DNA of 64,000 nt from Limivivens faecihominis (GCF_020686945.1 NZ_JAJEPR010000019.1:1-64000), one strand, 5' to 3'; shown: positions 49,955-60,670, numbered from the stretch's first letter. Notes: a model not told the origin generated them from the letters alone. A program made the numbers and translations.

Positions 49955-52615
49955 ATGAAGAGTAAAGAAATGACACCCATGATGAAGGAGTATGTGAGGA
50001 CTAAGGAACAGTACAAGGACTGTATCCTTTTTTATCGTCTGGGTGACTTTTATGAGATGTTTTTTGAGGATGCCAAGCTGGTGTCCAAGGAACTGGAGCT
50101 GACGCTGACAGGAAAAGACTGCGGTCTGGACGAGCGGGCTCCCATGTGCGGGATTCCCTACCATGCCGTGGACGGGTATCTGAACCGGCTGGTGAGCAAC
50201 GGCCACAAGGTCGCCATCTGCGAACAGGTGGAAGATCCGAAGCTGGCCAAAGGCCTGGTGAAAAGGGAAGTCATCAAGATTGTGACCCCGGGTACCAACA
50301 TGAGCGTCCAGGCTCTGGATGAATCCAAAAATAACTATATTATGTGTATTGTCTGCACAGCGGACAAGTACGGCATTTCCATCGCGGACATCAGTACCGG
50401 CGACTATCTGGTGACGGAGGTGGAAAACCAGCGGAAGCTTCTGGACGAGATCACGAAGTTTACGCCGACAGAGATTATCTGCAACCAGTCCTTCCTGGTG
50501 AGCGGTGTAGATATCGAGGACCTGAAACAGCGGTTCGGGACCAGCATCTACGGCCTGGAGGACTGGTATTTTGATGATGATCTCTGCAAACGGACGCTGA
50601 AAGAACAGTTTGAGACCGATTCGCTGGAAGGCCTTGGCCTGAAGGATTATAACTGCGGCGTCATCGCGGCGGGAGCCATTCTTCAGTATTTTAAGGAGAC
50701 TCAGAAAACCTCCCTTTCCAACTTTACCCGGTTGGTTCCCTATGTGACCGGAAAATATATGGTTCTCGACAGCTCCACGAGACGAAATCTGGAACTGACG
50801 GAGACCATGCGGGAAAAGAATAAGCGCGGCAGCCTTCTCTGGGTGCTGGACAAGACCAAAACGGCTATGGGCGCGCGGCTTCTCCGGAATTACCTGGAAC
50901 AGCCGCTGATCGAGCTGGAAGAGATCGAGAAGCGCCAGGAAGCCATCGAGGAACTGAACGCAAACGTGATTTCGAGAGAAGAGATCCGGGAGTACCTGAA
51001 CCCGGTTTACGATATGGAGCGTCTCAGCAGCCGTATCAGTTATCAGTCCGCCAATCCCCGGGATCTGATTTCCTTTAAATCCTCCCTTTCGATGATTCCC
51101 CCCATTAAATATCTGCTGAACAGCTTTCAGTCTCCGCTGATGCGGGAGCTTCACGACAGTCTGGACGAGCTGGAGGACGTCTGCAGCCTCATCGACCGGG
51201 CGATTATGGATGATCCGCCTCTGGTGATCAAGGACGGCGGCATCATCAAGGAAGGCTATAATGAGGAGATCGATCGTCTTAGAAAAGCAAAAACCGAGGG
51301 AAAACAGTGGCTTTCCGAGCTGGAGGCCAGAGAGCGGGAAAAGACAGGCATCAAAAACCTGCGGATTAAATACAATAAGGTCTTCGGTTATTATCTGGAG
51401 GTCACCAATTCCTACAAAGATATGGTACCGGACTATTATATGAGAAAACAGACCCTCACGAATGCCGAGCGCTACATCACGCCAGAACTCAAGGAGTTGG
51501 AGGATGTGATTCTCGGTGCGGAGGATAAGCTATTTTCCATGGAATACAACCTGTTCACCGATGTGCGTGAGACGATTTCCAAAGAAGTCCTGAGAATTCA
51601 GACGACAGCCCGGGCCCTGGCAGCGATCGACGTTTTCACCTCCCTGGCCTTTGTGGCGGAGAAAAATGATTATGTTCGGCCGAAAATGAACAGCAGGGGC
51701 ATCATCGATATCAAGAACGGCCGCCATCCGGTGGTGGAAAAAATGATGCAGAACGACCTGTTCATTGCCAACGACACCTACCTGGACAATGGAAATCACC
51801 GCGTTTCCATCATCACCGGCCCGAACATGGCCGGAAAGTCCACCTACATGCGTCAGACGGCCCTGATTGTGCTCATGGCCCAGGTGGGAAGCTTTGTGCC
51901 GGCAGATTCTGCGAAGATCGGCATCTGCGACCGGATTTTCACCCGAGTGGGAGCCTCCGACGATCTGGCCAGCGGTCAGAGTACCTTTATGGTGGAAATG
52001 ACCGAAGTCGCTAATATATTAAGAAATGCCACCTCCAACAGCCTGCTGATCCTGGACGAGATCGGCCGTGGAACCAGCACCTTCGACGGTCTTTCTATTG
52101 CCTGGGCGGTGGTGGAGCACATCAGCAACTCGAGACTTCTGGGAGCCAAGACGCTGTTTGCCACCCATTATCACGAGCTTACAGAGCTGGAAGGGAAGCT
52201 GGCCGGCGTGAACAACTACTGTATTGCAGTCAAGGAAAAAGGCGACGATATCGTATTCTTAAGAAAGATTGTCAAAGGCGGAGCGGACAAGAGCTACGGC
52301 ATTCAGGTGGCGAAGCTGGCCGGTGTTCCGGACTCCGTCATTGAGAGGGCCAAGGAGCTGGTGGATGAGCTGAGCAATGCGGACATCACGGCCACCGTCC
52401 GGGAGATTCAGGCTGTGGGCAGCAAAAATAAGCCCAAGGCGAAAAAATATGACCAGGTAGATCTGGAGCAGATTTCCCTTTTCGATACGGTGAGCGACGA
52501 GGATATTTTAAAGGAACTGGATGAGATCGATGTGAGCACCCTCACACCCATTGATGCCTTAAACACCATTTACCGGTTGCAGAACCGGCTCAGGAACAGG
52601 TGGGGTAATTCATGA
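49955..52615 (+). CDS. mutS: DNA mismatch repair protein MutS
   Basis: MutS1 type, 886 residues. The mismatch-reading FxE motif is GDFYEMFF (F32, E34). The ATPase has Walker A TGPNMAGKSTYMRQ, Walker B LLILDEIGRGTSTFDG and THYHELTELE. It lacks the SMR domain of MutS2. It overlaps mutL by 4 bp, the standard coupled arrangement. Confidence 0.98.
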   Translation: MKSKEMTPMMKEYVRTKEQYKDCILFYRLGDFYEMFFEDAKLVSKELELTLTGKDCGLDERAPMCGIPYHAVDGYLNRLVSNGHKVAICEQVEDPKLAKGLVKREVIKIVTPGTNMSVQALDESKNNYIMCIVCTADKYGISIADISTGDYLVTEVENQRKLLDEITKFTPTEIICNQSFLVSGVDIEDLKQRFGTSIYGLEDWYFDDDLCKRTLKEQFETDSLEGLGLKDYNCGVIAAGAILQYFKETQKTSLSNFTRLVPYVTGKYMVLDSSTRRNLELTETMREKNKRGSLLWVLDKTKTAMGARLLRNYLEQPLIELEEIEKRQEAIEELNANVISREEIREYLNPVYDMERLSSRISYQSANPRDLISFKSSLSMIPPIKYLLNSFQSPLMRELHDSLDELEDVCSLIDRAIMDDPPLVIKDGGIIKEGYNEEIDRLRKAKTEGKQWLSELEAREREKTGIKNLRIKYNKVFGYYLEVTNSYKDMVPDYYMRKQTLTNAERYITPELKELEDVILGAEDKLFSMEYNLFTDVRETISKEVLRIQTTARALAAIDVFTSLAFVAEKNDYVRPKMNSRGIIDIKNGRHPVVEKMMQNDLFIANDTYLDNGNHRVSIITGPNMAGKSTYMRQTALIVLMAQVGSFVPADSAKIGICDRIFTRVGASDDLASGQSTFMVEMTEVANILRNATSNSLLILDEIGRGTSTFDGLSIAWAVVEHISNSRLLGAKTLFATHYHELTELEGKLAGVNNYCIAVKEKGDDIVFLRKIVKGGADKSYGIQVAKLAGVPDSVIERAKELVDELSNADITATVREIQAVGSKNKPKAKKYDQVDLEQISLFDTVSDEDILKELDEIDVSTLTPIDALNTIYRLQNRLRNRWGNS

Positions 52616-54756
52616 AAACAATTTCTGTACTGGATAAAAATACCATTGACAAGATCGCGGCTGGCGAGGTCATCGAGCGGCCTTCTTCCATTGTAAAAGA
52701 GCTGGTGGAAAATGCCATCGACGCGGGTTCCAACGCTGTGACTGTGGAGATCAAGGACGGCGGCACCACGCTGGTGCGGATCACCGACAACGGGGAAGGC
52801 ATCGCGCCAAGCGAGGTGAAAAAAGCCTTTATGCGCCACGCCACCAGCAAGATCACGAAGGCGGAGGATCTTTTCGGCATCACTTCCCTGGGATTCCGTG
52901 GAGAGGCTCTTTCCAGTATTGCGGCGGTTTGCCAGGTGGAGCTTATTACCAAGACGGCAGGAGAGCTGACCGGCGTTCGCTATGTTATTGAAGGCGGAGA
53001 GGAAAAGACCCCGGAACCCGAGGAGATCGGAGCGCCGGAAGGTACGACCTTTAAGGTACGCAATGTGTTCTATAATACGCCGGTTCGCCGGAAATTTCTC
53101 AAAAGCCCTCAGACTGAGGCAGGTTATATCAACGATCTGATGGAACGGCTGGCCCTGTCTCATCCGGAGGTTTCCTTTAAATTTATCAACAATAACCAGA
53201 ACCGGCTGCATACCTCGGGAAATTCCAACCTGAAGGATATCATTTACGGAATCTATGGCAGGGAGATCACGGCGAATCTCGTGGAGGTCCACGGGGAGGC
53301 TCCCTTTGGAACGCTGACGGGCTATATCGGAAAGCCCATCATTTCCAGGGGAAACCGGAATTATGAGAACTATTTCATTAACGGCAGATACATCCGGAGT
53401 TCCATCATCTCCAAAGCCATCGAGGACGCTTACAAAAACTTCATGATGCAGCACAAATATCCCTTTACGGTCCTGCATTTTCAGCTGGACGGGGATCTTC
53501 TGGATGTAAACGTACATCCCACGAAGATGGAGCTTCGTTTCTCTGACCAGGAGGGTATGTACCGACTGGTATACGAGACGGTTCGAAATGCTCTGGTGGG
53601 CCGGGAGATGATTCCGGATGTCCATGTGGGAAAAGAAGCGCCCGCACCGAAAGAGCCCCCGAAAAAAGAGAGCTTTCCCGAGCCCTTCGAGGTGAAGAGG
53701 CGGGAAGCAATGATGCAGGAGAAACGCGCGGAGGCAAAAAAAACGGCGGCCACGATTTATGCAACTCCCGGGACAAACGCGACCAGGACCGAAGCAGCCG
53801 CTTCCATCGTTCGTGAGCGCCCCAACTACTCTTCTTCCCGTGAGGAGGGCGGCTTCGCCAAATCCCTCTATGAGGTTCCGGAGAATCTGATCAAACCCAC
53901 GGAGCGAAAAGTGGATGAACAGGCCGAGATGGAGAAATGGACCTCGGAGGGCAAAAATCCCGCCCTGAAGCTCCAGGCGAGACCGGCCACAAACGACACT
54001 ACAGCAGCTCCTTCCGCTGCAATGGAAACTCCGACTTCTGCCAAACCAGCAGAGGCAGAGTTGCCTCCGGAATCGCCAATCCCGCCGGCAGTCCCCTCAG
54101 AATCGGAACCTGCGACATCGGTTCAGTCCCCGAAACAGATGGACCTTTTCGAGGAGAAACTTCTCTCCAAGGAACACATCAAAGAGCACCGCATCATCGG
54201 CCAGCTCTTTGAGACCTACTGGCTGGTGGAATTTCACGAGAAACTCTATATCATTGATCAGCACGCAGCTCACGAGAAAGTCCTTTTTGAGCGGACGATG
54301 AAGAGCCTGAAGGATAAGGAATATACGGCCCAACAGATCTCACCGCCGCTGATCGTGAGCCTTTCCATCAAGGAACAGGAGCTTTTAAATAAGTATATGA
54401 AAAATTTTGAGACCATCGGCTTTGAGATCGAGCCCTTCGGCGGGGATGAGTTTTCCATCCGGGCCGTTCCGGGCAATCTTTTCGGCCTGGCAGAGCGGGA
54501 CGTTTTTCTGGAGATGCTGGACAGCCTCGACAAGGATACGGGCCGCGTCAGCGAGGATCTGATCAATGAGAAGATCGCCTCCATGTCCTGTAAGGCTGCG
54601 GTGAAAGGAAACCACCGGCTGTCGGAAAAAGAGGCAGAGGCCCTGATCGACGAGCTTCTGACGCTGGATAATCCATATAACTGCCCCCATGGCCGCCCGA
54701 CGATCATTGCCATGAGCAAATATGAGCTGGAAAAGAAATTCAAACGGATCGTCTGA
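52612..54756 (+). CDS. mutL: DNA mismatch repair protein MutL, endonuclease type
   Basis: A 714-residue MutL. The GHKL ATPase shows AAGEVIERPSS, ELVENAIDAG, DNGEGI and GFRGEALSSI. A long low-complexity linker (about 340-520, rich in P, E, A, T) leads to a C-terminal domain with DQHAAHEKVLFE, which fits the DQHA(X)2E(X)4E endonuclease motif, and CPHGRPT for zinc. It therefore nicks DNA itself, as expected where MutH is absent. Followed by miaA. Confidence 0.97.
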   Translation: MKTISVLDKNTIDKIAAGEVIERPSSIVKELVENAIDAGSNAVTVEIKDGGTTLVRITDNGEGIAPSEVKKAFMRHATSKITKAEDLFGITSLGFRGEALSSIAAVCQVELITKTAGELTGVRYVIEGGEEKTPEPEEIGAPEGTTFKVRNVFYNTPVRRKFLKSPQTEAGYINDLMERLALSHPEVSFKFINNNQNRLHTSGNSNLKDIIYGIYGREITANLVEVHGEAPFGTLTGYIGKPIISRGNRNYENYFINGRYIRSSIISKAIEDAYKNFMMQHKYPFTVLHFQLDGDLLDVNVHPTKMELRFSDQEGMYRLVYETVRNALVGREMIPDVHVGKEAPAPKEPPKKESFPEPFEVKRREAMMQEKRAEAKKTAATIYATPGTNATRTEAAASIVRERPNYSSSREEGGFAKSLYEVPENLIKPTERKVDEQAEMEKWTSEGKNPALKLQARPATNDTTAAPSAAMETPTSAKPAEAELPPESPIPPAVPSESEPATSVQSPKQMDLFEEKLLSKEHIKEHRIIGQLFETYWLVEFHEKLYIIDQHAAHEKVLFERTMKSLKDKEYTAQQISPPLIVSLSIKEQELLNKYMKNFETIGFEIEPFGGDEFSIRAVPGNLFGLAERDVFLEMLDSLDKDTGRVSEDLINEKIASMSCKAAVKGNHRLSEKEAEALIDELLTLDNPYNCPHGRPTIIAMSKYELEKKFKRIV

Positions 54757-54775
54757 GACTTAAGGAGGAACGAAA

Positions 54776-55729
54776 ATGGAAAAACCACTGGTGATACTTA
54801 CCGGTCCCACGGCTGTGGGAAAAACAGCTCTTTCCATCGGTCTAGCCAAAGCCATCGGCGGCGAGATTATCTCCGCGGATTCTATGCAGGTATACAGAGG
54901 GATGGATATCGGTTCCGCCAAGATCCGACCGGATGAGATGGAGGGCGTTCCCCATCATCTCATCGATGTGCTGGACCCGGAAGATGAATTTCATGTGGTC
55001 CTTTTTCAGAAGCTGGTGAAAGAGGCCATGGAGACCATTTACCGGAACGGTCATATTCCGATTCTTACCGGCGGAACAGGCTTTTATATTCAGGCGGTCC
55101 TTTACGATATCGATTTTACGGAAAACGGCGAGGACATGTCCTACCGGGAAAGCCTGGAGAATCTGGCGGAGGAAAAGGGAGCGGAAACGCTTCATGAGAT
55201 GCTGAGAAAAGTGGACCCCGTCTCTGCGGAGGAGATCCATGCCAACAATATCAAACGGGTGATCCGGGCGCTGGAGTATTTCCAGCAGACCGGGGAACCC
55301 ATCTCCCTTCACAATCAGCGGGAACGGGAGAAAAAAGCCGCCTACAACAGAGCCTATTTTGTGCTCAATGCCCCCCGGCCTCTTCTCTATGAGCGGATTG
55401 ACAGGCGGGTGGATGAGATGCTGGAAAATGGCCTGGTGGAGGAAGTGGAGCGCCTCCGGGACCGGGGCTGCACGAGGGAGCTGGTTTCCATGCAGGGACT
55501 CGGCTACAAGGAGATCCTGGCCTGGCTGGATGGAGAGATCAGTTACGAGGAAGCCGTGGAGATCTTAAAGAGAGACACCCGCCATTTTGCCAAACGACAG
55601 ATCACCTGGTTTAAACGGGAGCGGGATGTGATCTGGATCGACAAGGACGCTTTTGATTACGATGAAAAGAAAATCCTGGACTTCATGATCCGGGAGCTGA
55701 AAGAGAGAAAAATCCTTCCGGAATTATAA
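54776..55729 (+). CDS. miaA: tRNA dimethylallyltransferase
   Basis: MiaA adds a dimethylallyl group to A37 of tRNAs reading UNN codons. The 317-residue protein has the P-loop GPTAVGKT (10-17), SADSMQVYRGMDIGSAK, the lid-region DFTENGEDMS and QITWFKRERDVIWID. It is the third gene of the mutS operon with AGGAGG upstream. Confidence 0.97.
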   Translation: MEKPLVILTGPTAVGKTALSIGLAKAIGGEIISADSMQVYRGMDIGSAKIRPDEMEGVPHHLIDVLDPEDEFHVVLFQKLVKEAMETIYRNGHIPILTGGTGFYIQAVLYDIDFTENGEDMSYRESLENLAEEKGAETLHEMLRKVDPVSAEEIHANNIKRVIRALEYFQQTGEPISLHNQREREKKAAYNRAYFVLNAPRPLLYERIDRRVDEMLENGLVEEVERLRDRGCTRELVSMQGLGYKEILAWLDGEISYEEAVEILKRDTRHFAKRQITWFKRERDVIWIDKDAFDYDEKKILDFMIRELKERKILPEL

Positions 55730-55753
55730 TAAAGACGAAAGAGAGTGACCATT

Positions 55754-57037
55754 ATGACAACAGAATCCATGTATCAGGAGATTGGCATCCGGCCGGAAGT
55801 CCTGAAGTTTGGAACAAAAATAGAAAAATCCCTGAAAGAGCGTTTCGACCGCATTGATGAGACTGCTGAGTACAATCAGCTGAAAGTCATCCATGCTATG
55901 CAGAAAAACCGTGTCTGTGCGGAGTGCTTCAACCAGTCCAGCGGCTATGGCTACAACGATCTGGGAAGAGAGACCCTGGAAGCCGTTTATGCTTCTGTTT
56001 TCCATACGGAGAGCGCTCTGGTCCGCCCCCAGATCACCTGTGGAACCCATGCCCTGGCTCTGGCCCTTTCCAGCAATTTACGGCCGGGAGATGAGCTTCT
56101 GTCCATTTCCGGCAAGCCCTACGACACGTTGGAGGAGGTCATCGGCATCCGGCCTTCCATGGGCTCCCTGAAAGAATACGGCGTGAGCTACAGCCAGGTG
56201 GACTTAAAACCGGACGGCTCCTTTGATTTCGAGAAGATCCGCGAAGCCATCAAGCCCCACACCCGCCTCATCGCGATTCAGCGTTCCAAGGGCTATCAGA
56301 CCCGCCCGACCCTTTCCGTGGAGAAAATCGGGGAGGCGATCGCTTTTGTAAAAGGCATCCGGAAGGATCTCATCGTCATGGTGGACAACTGCTACGGAGA
56401 ATTTGTGGAGCGCATCGAGCCCTCCGACGTGGGAGCGGATATGACCGTCGGTTCCCTCATCAAGAATCCCGGCGGCGGTCTGGCTCCTGTGGGCGGCTAC
56501 ATCGCCGGAACCGAGCATTGCATTGAAAATGCAGCTTACCGCCTGACTTCTCCGGGCCTTGGAAAAGAGGTCGGGGCAACGCTTGGCGTCAATCAGTCCT
56601 TCTTCCAGGGACTTTTCCTGGCTCCGACTGTGACAGCCAGCGCGTTGAAGGGTGCGATTCTGGCAGCCAACGTCTATGAATCCTTAGGTTTCCCAGTGGT
56701 TCCCAACGGCACCGAGAGCCGTCACGATATCATTCAGGCCGTTACCTTCGGAAAGGCCGAGGGCGTCATCGAGTTCTGCAAGGGCATTCAGGCGGCTGCT
56801 CCCGTGGACAGCTATGTGACGCCGGAACCCTGGGCAATGCCGGGTTATGACAGCGATGTCATCATGGCTGCAGGCGCTTTTGTGCAGGGTTCTTCTATCG
56901 AGCTTTCTGCCGATGGCCCGATCAAACCGCCCTATGCCGTTTATTTCCAGGGAGGACTTACCTATCCCCATGCGAAACTGGGTATTCTTATGTCTCTGGA
57001 GAAACTGGTGGAAGCCGGTATTGTAACGCTTCCGTAA
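55754..57037 (+). CDS. ynbB: YnbB/methionine gamma-lyase-like PLP enzyme
   Basis: A 427-residue fold-I PLP enzyme of the family often labelled aluminium resistance protein or methionine gamma-lyase-like. Visible are SSGYGYNDLGRETLE, CGTHALALALSSNLRPGDE, the aspartate in VMVDNCYGEF and the Schiff-base lysine in GSLIKNPGG. The start is taken at ATG 55754; an in-frame GTG lies 9 bp earlier. The physiological substrate is not settled. It commonly follows miaA in Firmicutes. Confidence 0.88.
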   Translation: MTTESMYQEIGIRPEVLKFGTKIEKSLKERFDRIDETAEYNQLKVIHAMQKNRVCAECFNQSSGYGYNDLGRETLEAVYASVFHTESALVRPQITCGTHALALALSSNLRPGDELLSISGKPYDTLEEVIGIRPSMGSLKEYGVSYSQVDLKPDGSFDFEKIREAIKPHTRLIAIQRSKGYQTRPTLSVEKIGEAIAFVKGIRKDLIVMVDNCYGEFVERIEPSDVGADMTVGSLIKNPGGGLAPVGGYIAGTEHCIENAAYRLTSPGLGKEVGATLGVNQSFFQGLFLAPTVTASALKGAILAANVYESLGFPVVPNGTESRHDIIQAVTFGKAEGVIEFCKGIQAAAPVDSYVTPEPWAMPGYDSDVIMAAGAFVQGSSIELSADGPIKPPYAVYFQGGLTYPHAKLGILMSLEKLVEAGIVTLP

Positions 57038-57059
57038 GTAAAAATCAGGAGGAAAAACC

Positions 57060-58265
57060 ATGGAGGTATATGTCATCGGAGCCGGAGCGGCAGGTCTTAT
57101 GGCTGCTGTCTCAGCGGCGGATGCCGGAGCGGCGGTAACGCTTCTGGAAACCATGGAAAAACCTGGGAAAAAGATCAGCATCACCGGAAACGGCCGCTGC
57201 AATCTCACAAACCGGGACATCCAGGACGCAAATTTCTATTTTTCTGACGCCCCGAAGACTGCCGACGGCATTCTGAAAGCATTCCAGGCGAAAGATACGC
57301 TTCATTTTTTTGAAAACGCAGGCCTTCTTATGAAGGAGCGGGAGGGAGGGCTCATCTATCCCTATTCCGATCAGGCCCAGTCCGTTGTGAATGCCCTGCT
57401 TCAGGAAGTCCGGCGGCGGAAGATCAAGCTCAAATGCCAGGAGCGGGTGCTCTCTATTGAGAAAAAGAAGGCGCGTTTCTATATTAAGACCGAGGGCTGG
57501 CATTACGAGGCGGACCGGGTGATCCTCACCTGCGGAGGAAAAGCCGCCCCGGCAACGGGTTCCGACGGGAACGGCTATGCCCTGGCGAAAACCTTCGGCC
57601 ATACGGTCATTGAACCCCTTCCGGCTCTGGTGCCCCTGACGGCAAAGCTTCCTTTCGGAAGCCTTTTGGACGGTGTCCGGAGCCGGGCAAAAATCACCCT
57701 TTTCATCGACGGAAAAGTGGCTGGAGAGGAGAGCGGCGAGCTTCAATGGACCGGCTATGGAATCTCCGGTATTGCCGTATTCCAGCTCAGTTCCCGGGCG
57801 GTCCGTGCCCTTCAGAATAAGAAAAAAGTCCGGGCAGAGATTGATCTTCTGCCTGATTTCTCAGAAAAAGAGCTGCTTTCACGGATTCAGAAGCGGGAAG
57901 GCTCCTACGAGGAAGTGCTGGGAGGCTTTTATCACGCGAAGGTCTTAAAAGCCCTTCTCAAAGAAGAAAAAGCGTCCCCCGGAGAGAAAGCCCTTCCGGA
58001 TAAGGCAGCCTCCATCATCAAAAAATCTAGACAGCTCAGTCTTACCATAACCGGTTCCAAAACTTTTGAGCAGGCCCAGGTGACGACGGGAGGAATCCCC
58101 TTAAAAGAACTCGATGAGCATACGCTGGAATCGAAAAAAGTCAAAGGGCTTTACCTTGCCGGGGAACTCATCAACGTGGACGGTCCCTGCGGCGGCTACA
58201 ACCTTCAGTGGGCCTGGGCCAGCGGACACATAGCCGGCGTATCTGCCGGGAAAGGAGATCTATGA
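57060..58265 (+). CDS. FAD-dependent oxidoreductase, HI0933/BaiN-like
   Basis: A 401-residue flavoprotein. The N-terminal dinucleotide fold is VIGAGAAGLMAAVSAADAG, followed by KISITGNGRCNLTN, a CGGKAAPATGSDGNGYALA segment and the C-terminal GGYNLQWAWASG. Homologues in bile-acid-transforming clostridia are called BaiN, but that function is uncertain and nothing here indicates bile-acid genes. The stop overlaps the next start (ATGA). Confidence 0.9.
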   Translation: MEVYVIGAGAAGLMAAVSAADAGAAVTLLETMEKPGKKISITGNGRCNLTNRDIQDANFYFSDAPKTADGILKAFQAKDTLHFFENAGLLMKEREGGLIYPYSDQAQSVVNALLQEVRRRKIKLKCQERVLSIEKKKARFYIKTEGWHYEADRVILTCGGKAAPATGSDGNGYALAKTFGHTVIEPLPALVPLTAKLPFGSLLDGVRSRAKITLFIDGKVAGEESGELQWTGYGISGIAVFQLSSRAVRALQNKKKVRAEIDLLPDFSEKELLSRIQKREGSYEEVLGGFYHAKVLKALLKEEKASPGEKALPDKAASIIKKSRQLSLTITGSKTFEQAQVTTGGIPLKELDEHTLESKKVKGLYLAGELINVDGPCGGYNLQWAWASGHIAGVSAGKGDL

Positions 58266-59851
58266 TTCAGGTACAGCAGCTGAAGCTTCCGGTAGGCCAC
58301 AAAGACACGGCCCTCCTGGAAGCTCTCATCGCAAAGCTCCATGTAAAAAAGGACGACATTCTTTCCTTTGAGGTGGCCAAGCGCTCCCTCGATGCCAGAA
58401 AGAAACCGGAGCTTTTTTACAGTTATGTGGTTAATGTTCAGGTCAAAAATCAGGCGGCTGTCCTGAAAAAAAAGCCGAAAAACACGATTCCTTTTGAAAA
58501 AAAGATCTATCAGCTTCCCACTCCCTTAAAGGAAGCGCCATCCCTTCGTCCGGTTATCATCGGGACAGGGCCTGCCGGTCTTTTTGCCGGCCTGGTTCTT
58601 GCCCGTCTGGGCTGTCGGCCGATTCTTCTGGAGCGGGGCGATTCCGTGGAAGAACGCCAGAAAAAAGTGGATATCTTCTGGAATACTGGTATTCTGGACC
58701 TAGAGAGCAACGTGCAGTTCGGCGAAGGCGGAGCGGGAACTTTTTCCGATGGAAAACTAAATACAGCGGTCAAAGATCCTTCCGGCAGAAACGGCTTTGT
58801 GCTCAGGACTTTCGTGGAGATGGGCGCAGATCCGGAAATCCTTTATCTCAACAAACCCCATATCGGCACAGATGTTCTCCGTACGGTAGTCACTCGGCTA
58901 AGGAAAGAAATCTGTGCTTTAGGCGGTGAGGTCCGTTTCCGTAACCGGGTGACAGATTTCTTTATCAGAGATGGCCGGATCACCGGCGTGGAGATCAACG
59001 GAAAAGAGCGTCTTGATGCCAGTCAGGTGATTCTGGCCACAGGCCACAGTGCCAGAGATACCTTTGAGGTTCTCTTAGGAAAACCGGTGCTTATGAAGGC
59101 AAAGAGCTTCGCTGTGGGTGTCCGCATGGAACATCCCCAGGAGCTCATCGACCGGAATCAGTACGGCCGGCCCCATGGGAAAAGTCTGCCGGCTGCGGAT
59201 TATAAAGTAACCCGGAAGCTTGAAAACGGAAAAGGCGTTTATTCCTTCTGTATGTGTCCGGGAGGCTATGTGGTAAACGCCTCCTCCGAGCAGCAAATGC
59301 TGGCAGTCAACGGCATGAGTTATCACAGCCGGGCCGGCCAGAACGCCAACAGCGCTATGGTTGTCACCGTGGGACCGGAGGATTTCGGCTCCGATGCGAT
59401 CCTGGCGGGAATGGAGTTTCAGAGGAAGCTGGAGCGGGCCGCCTATGAAGCCGGGGAAGGAAAGATTCCGGTGCAGCTTTTCGGTGATTTCCTGAAAAAT
59501 CAGAAGAGTGTGACTTTGGGCGAGGTAGAGCCCCAGAACAAAGGCCAGTGGCAGTTCGGTGATGTCCGCGGAATTTTCCCGGAGCGCTTAAGCCGAAGCC
59601 TTGCGGAGGGAATTTCATCCTGCGAGTATCTGATTCCCGGTTTTTCCAGGCCGGATGCGGTTCTTTCCGGTGTGGAGAGCCGTACCTCCTCACCGGTACA
59701 CATCGAGAGGGACGAAAATCTTCAAAGTACCGTGAAAGGCCTTTATCCCTGCGGGGAAGGAGCCGGTTATGCGGGAGGCATTACCTCGGCGGCCATGGAC
59801 GGTGTCAAGGTGGCAGAGCGGGTGGCAGCCCTTCTGGGTATTTCGTTATGA
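58262..59851 (+). CDS. FAD-dependent dehydrogenase, COG2509-like
   Basis: A 529-residue flavoprotein. An N-terminal domain of about 90 residues is followed by the dinucleotide fold VIIGTGPAGLFAGLVLARLG, NVQFGEGGAGTFSDGKLNT and a C-terminal GEGAGYAGGITSAAMDG. I chose ATG 58262, overlapping the previous stop, with AAGGAG 6 bp upstream. Its substrate is unknown. Translational coupling with the previous flavoprotein suggests a shared pathway. Confidence 0.9.
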   Translation: MIQVQQLKLPVGHKDTALLEALIAKLHVKKDDILSFEVAKRSLDARKKPELFYSYVVNVQVKNQAAVLKKKPKNTIPFEKKIYQLPTPLKEAPSLRPVIIGTGPAGLFAGLVLARLGCRPILLERGDSVEERQKKVDIFWNTGILDLESNVQFGEGGAGTFSDGKLNTAVKDPSGRNGFVLRTFVEMGADPEILYLNKPHIGTDVLRTVVTRLRKEICALGGEVRFRNRVTDFFIRDGRITGVEINGKERLDASQVILATGHSARDTFEVLLGKPVLMKAKSFAVGVRMEHPQELIDRNQYGRPHGKSLPAADYKVTRKLENGKGVYSFCMCPGGYVVNASSEQQMLAVNGMSYHSRAGQNANSAMVVTVGPEDFGSDAILAGMEFQRKLERAAYEAGEGKIPVQLFGDFLKNQKSVTLGEVEPQNKGQWQFGDVRGIFPERLSRSLAEGISSCEYLIPGFSRPDAVLSGVESRTSSPVHIERDENLQSTVKGLYPCGEGAGYAGGITSAAMDGVKVAERVAALLGISL

Positions 59852-59965
59852 TATTTTTAAGAATCCTGCCTCTGTACTTTCGTTTTCTTTTATGATATGA
59901 TATTGAGATAAAGGTTTGCTTTGCCAAATCTTCGCGGGGAAGACTGCAGGGAGAGCCGATCATTT

Positions 59966-60670
59966 ATGACAGAATATAAGACCATGAAAGACCTGCCTTC
60001 AGAGGAGAAACCCTATGAAAAATTTGAAACCCGGGGAGCAGAAGCACTGACAGACGCAGAGCTTCTGGCCGTCCTTTTGCGATCGGGTACCCGGGGAAGT
60101 TCTTCTCTTGATCTGGCACGGCTCCTCTTGAGTCCGGAGATTTCCGGCGGGGGCCTTTTGAACCTTTATCACATGAGCACCCGGGAACTGATGAAGCTTC
60201 CCGGGATCGGCAGAGTGAAAGCGATCCAGCTGAAATGCCTTCTGGAGCTTTCCAGGAGGATCGCGAAAGAGCCGTTCAGAAAAGAACTGTCTTTTGACAG
60301 CCCAAAGTCCATTGCGGATTATTATATGGAAGATTTCCGGCATGCGGAGCAGGAGCGCATGATGATCCTGATGCTGGACACGAAAGGCGGTTTTCTGGGA
60401 GAAGCCGTCATTTCTATCGGCACAGTCAACGCTTCCCTGGTCTCTCCGAGAGAGATTTTCCTGAAAGCGCTGGCTTTTCATGCGGTGTCCGTGATTATGC
60501 TCCACAATCATCCCAGCGGGGACCCGACTCCTAGTGAAGAAGATCTGCTTCTGACCCTCCGTGTCAGCAAGGCGGGGGAAATGATCGGGATTGAACTTTT
60601 GGATCATCTGGTCCTGGGAGACCGAAAGTACATAAGTTTCAGAGAACAGGGCTTTTTTGATAAAAATTAA
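59966..60670 (+). CDS. radC: RadC family JAB-domain protein
   Basis: A 234-residue protein with an N-terminal helix-hairpin-helix region (LMKLPGIGRVKAIQLKC) and a C-terminal JAMM metal site LHNHPSGDPTPSEED. Despite the name, a role in DNA repair has not been firmly shown for the family. ATG 59966 follows GGGAGAG; the upstream in-frame ATG 59921 lacks a good site. It precedes mreB, as in many Firmicutes. Confidence 0.93.
   Translation: MTEYKTMKDLPSEEKPYEKFETRGAEALTDAELLAVLLRSGTRGSSSLDLARLLLSPEISGGGLLNLYHMSTRELMKLPGIGRVKAIQLKCLLELSRRIAKEPFRKELSFDSPKSIADYYMEDFRHAEQERMMILMLDTKGGFLGEAVISIGTVNASLVSPREIFLKALAFHAVSVIMLHNHPSGDPTPSEEDLLLTLRVSKAGEMIGIELLDHLVLGDRKYISFREQGFFDKN

Noticed and set aside
49859..51154. 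Open frame of about 430 codons on the minus strand
   Set aside because: It is antisense to mutS and its translation shows no domain; it results from codon bias of the real gene.
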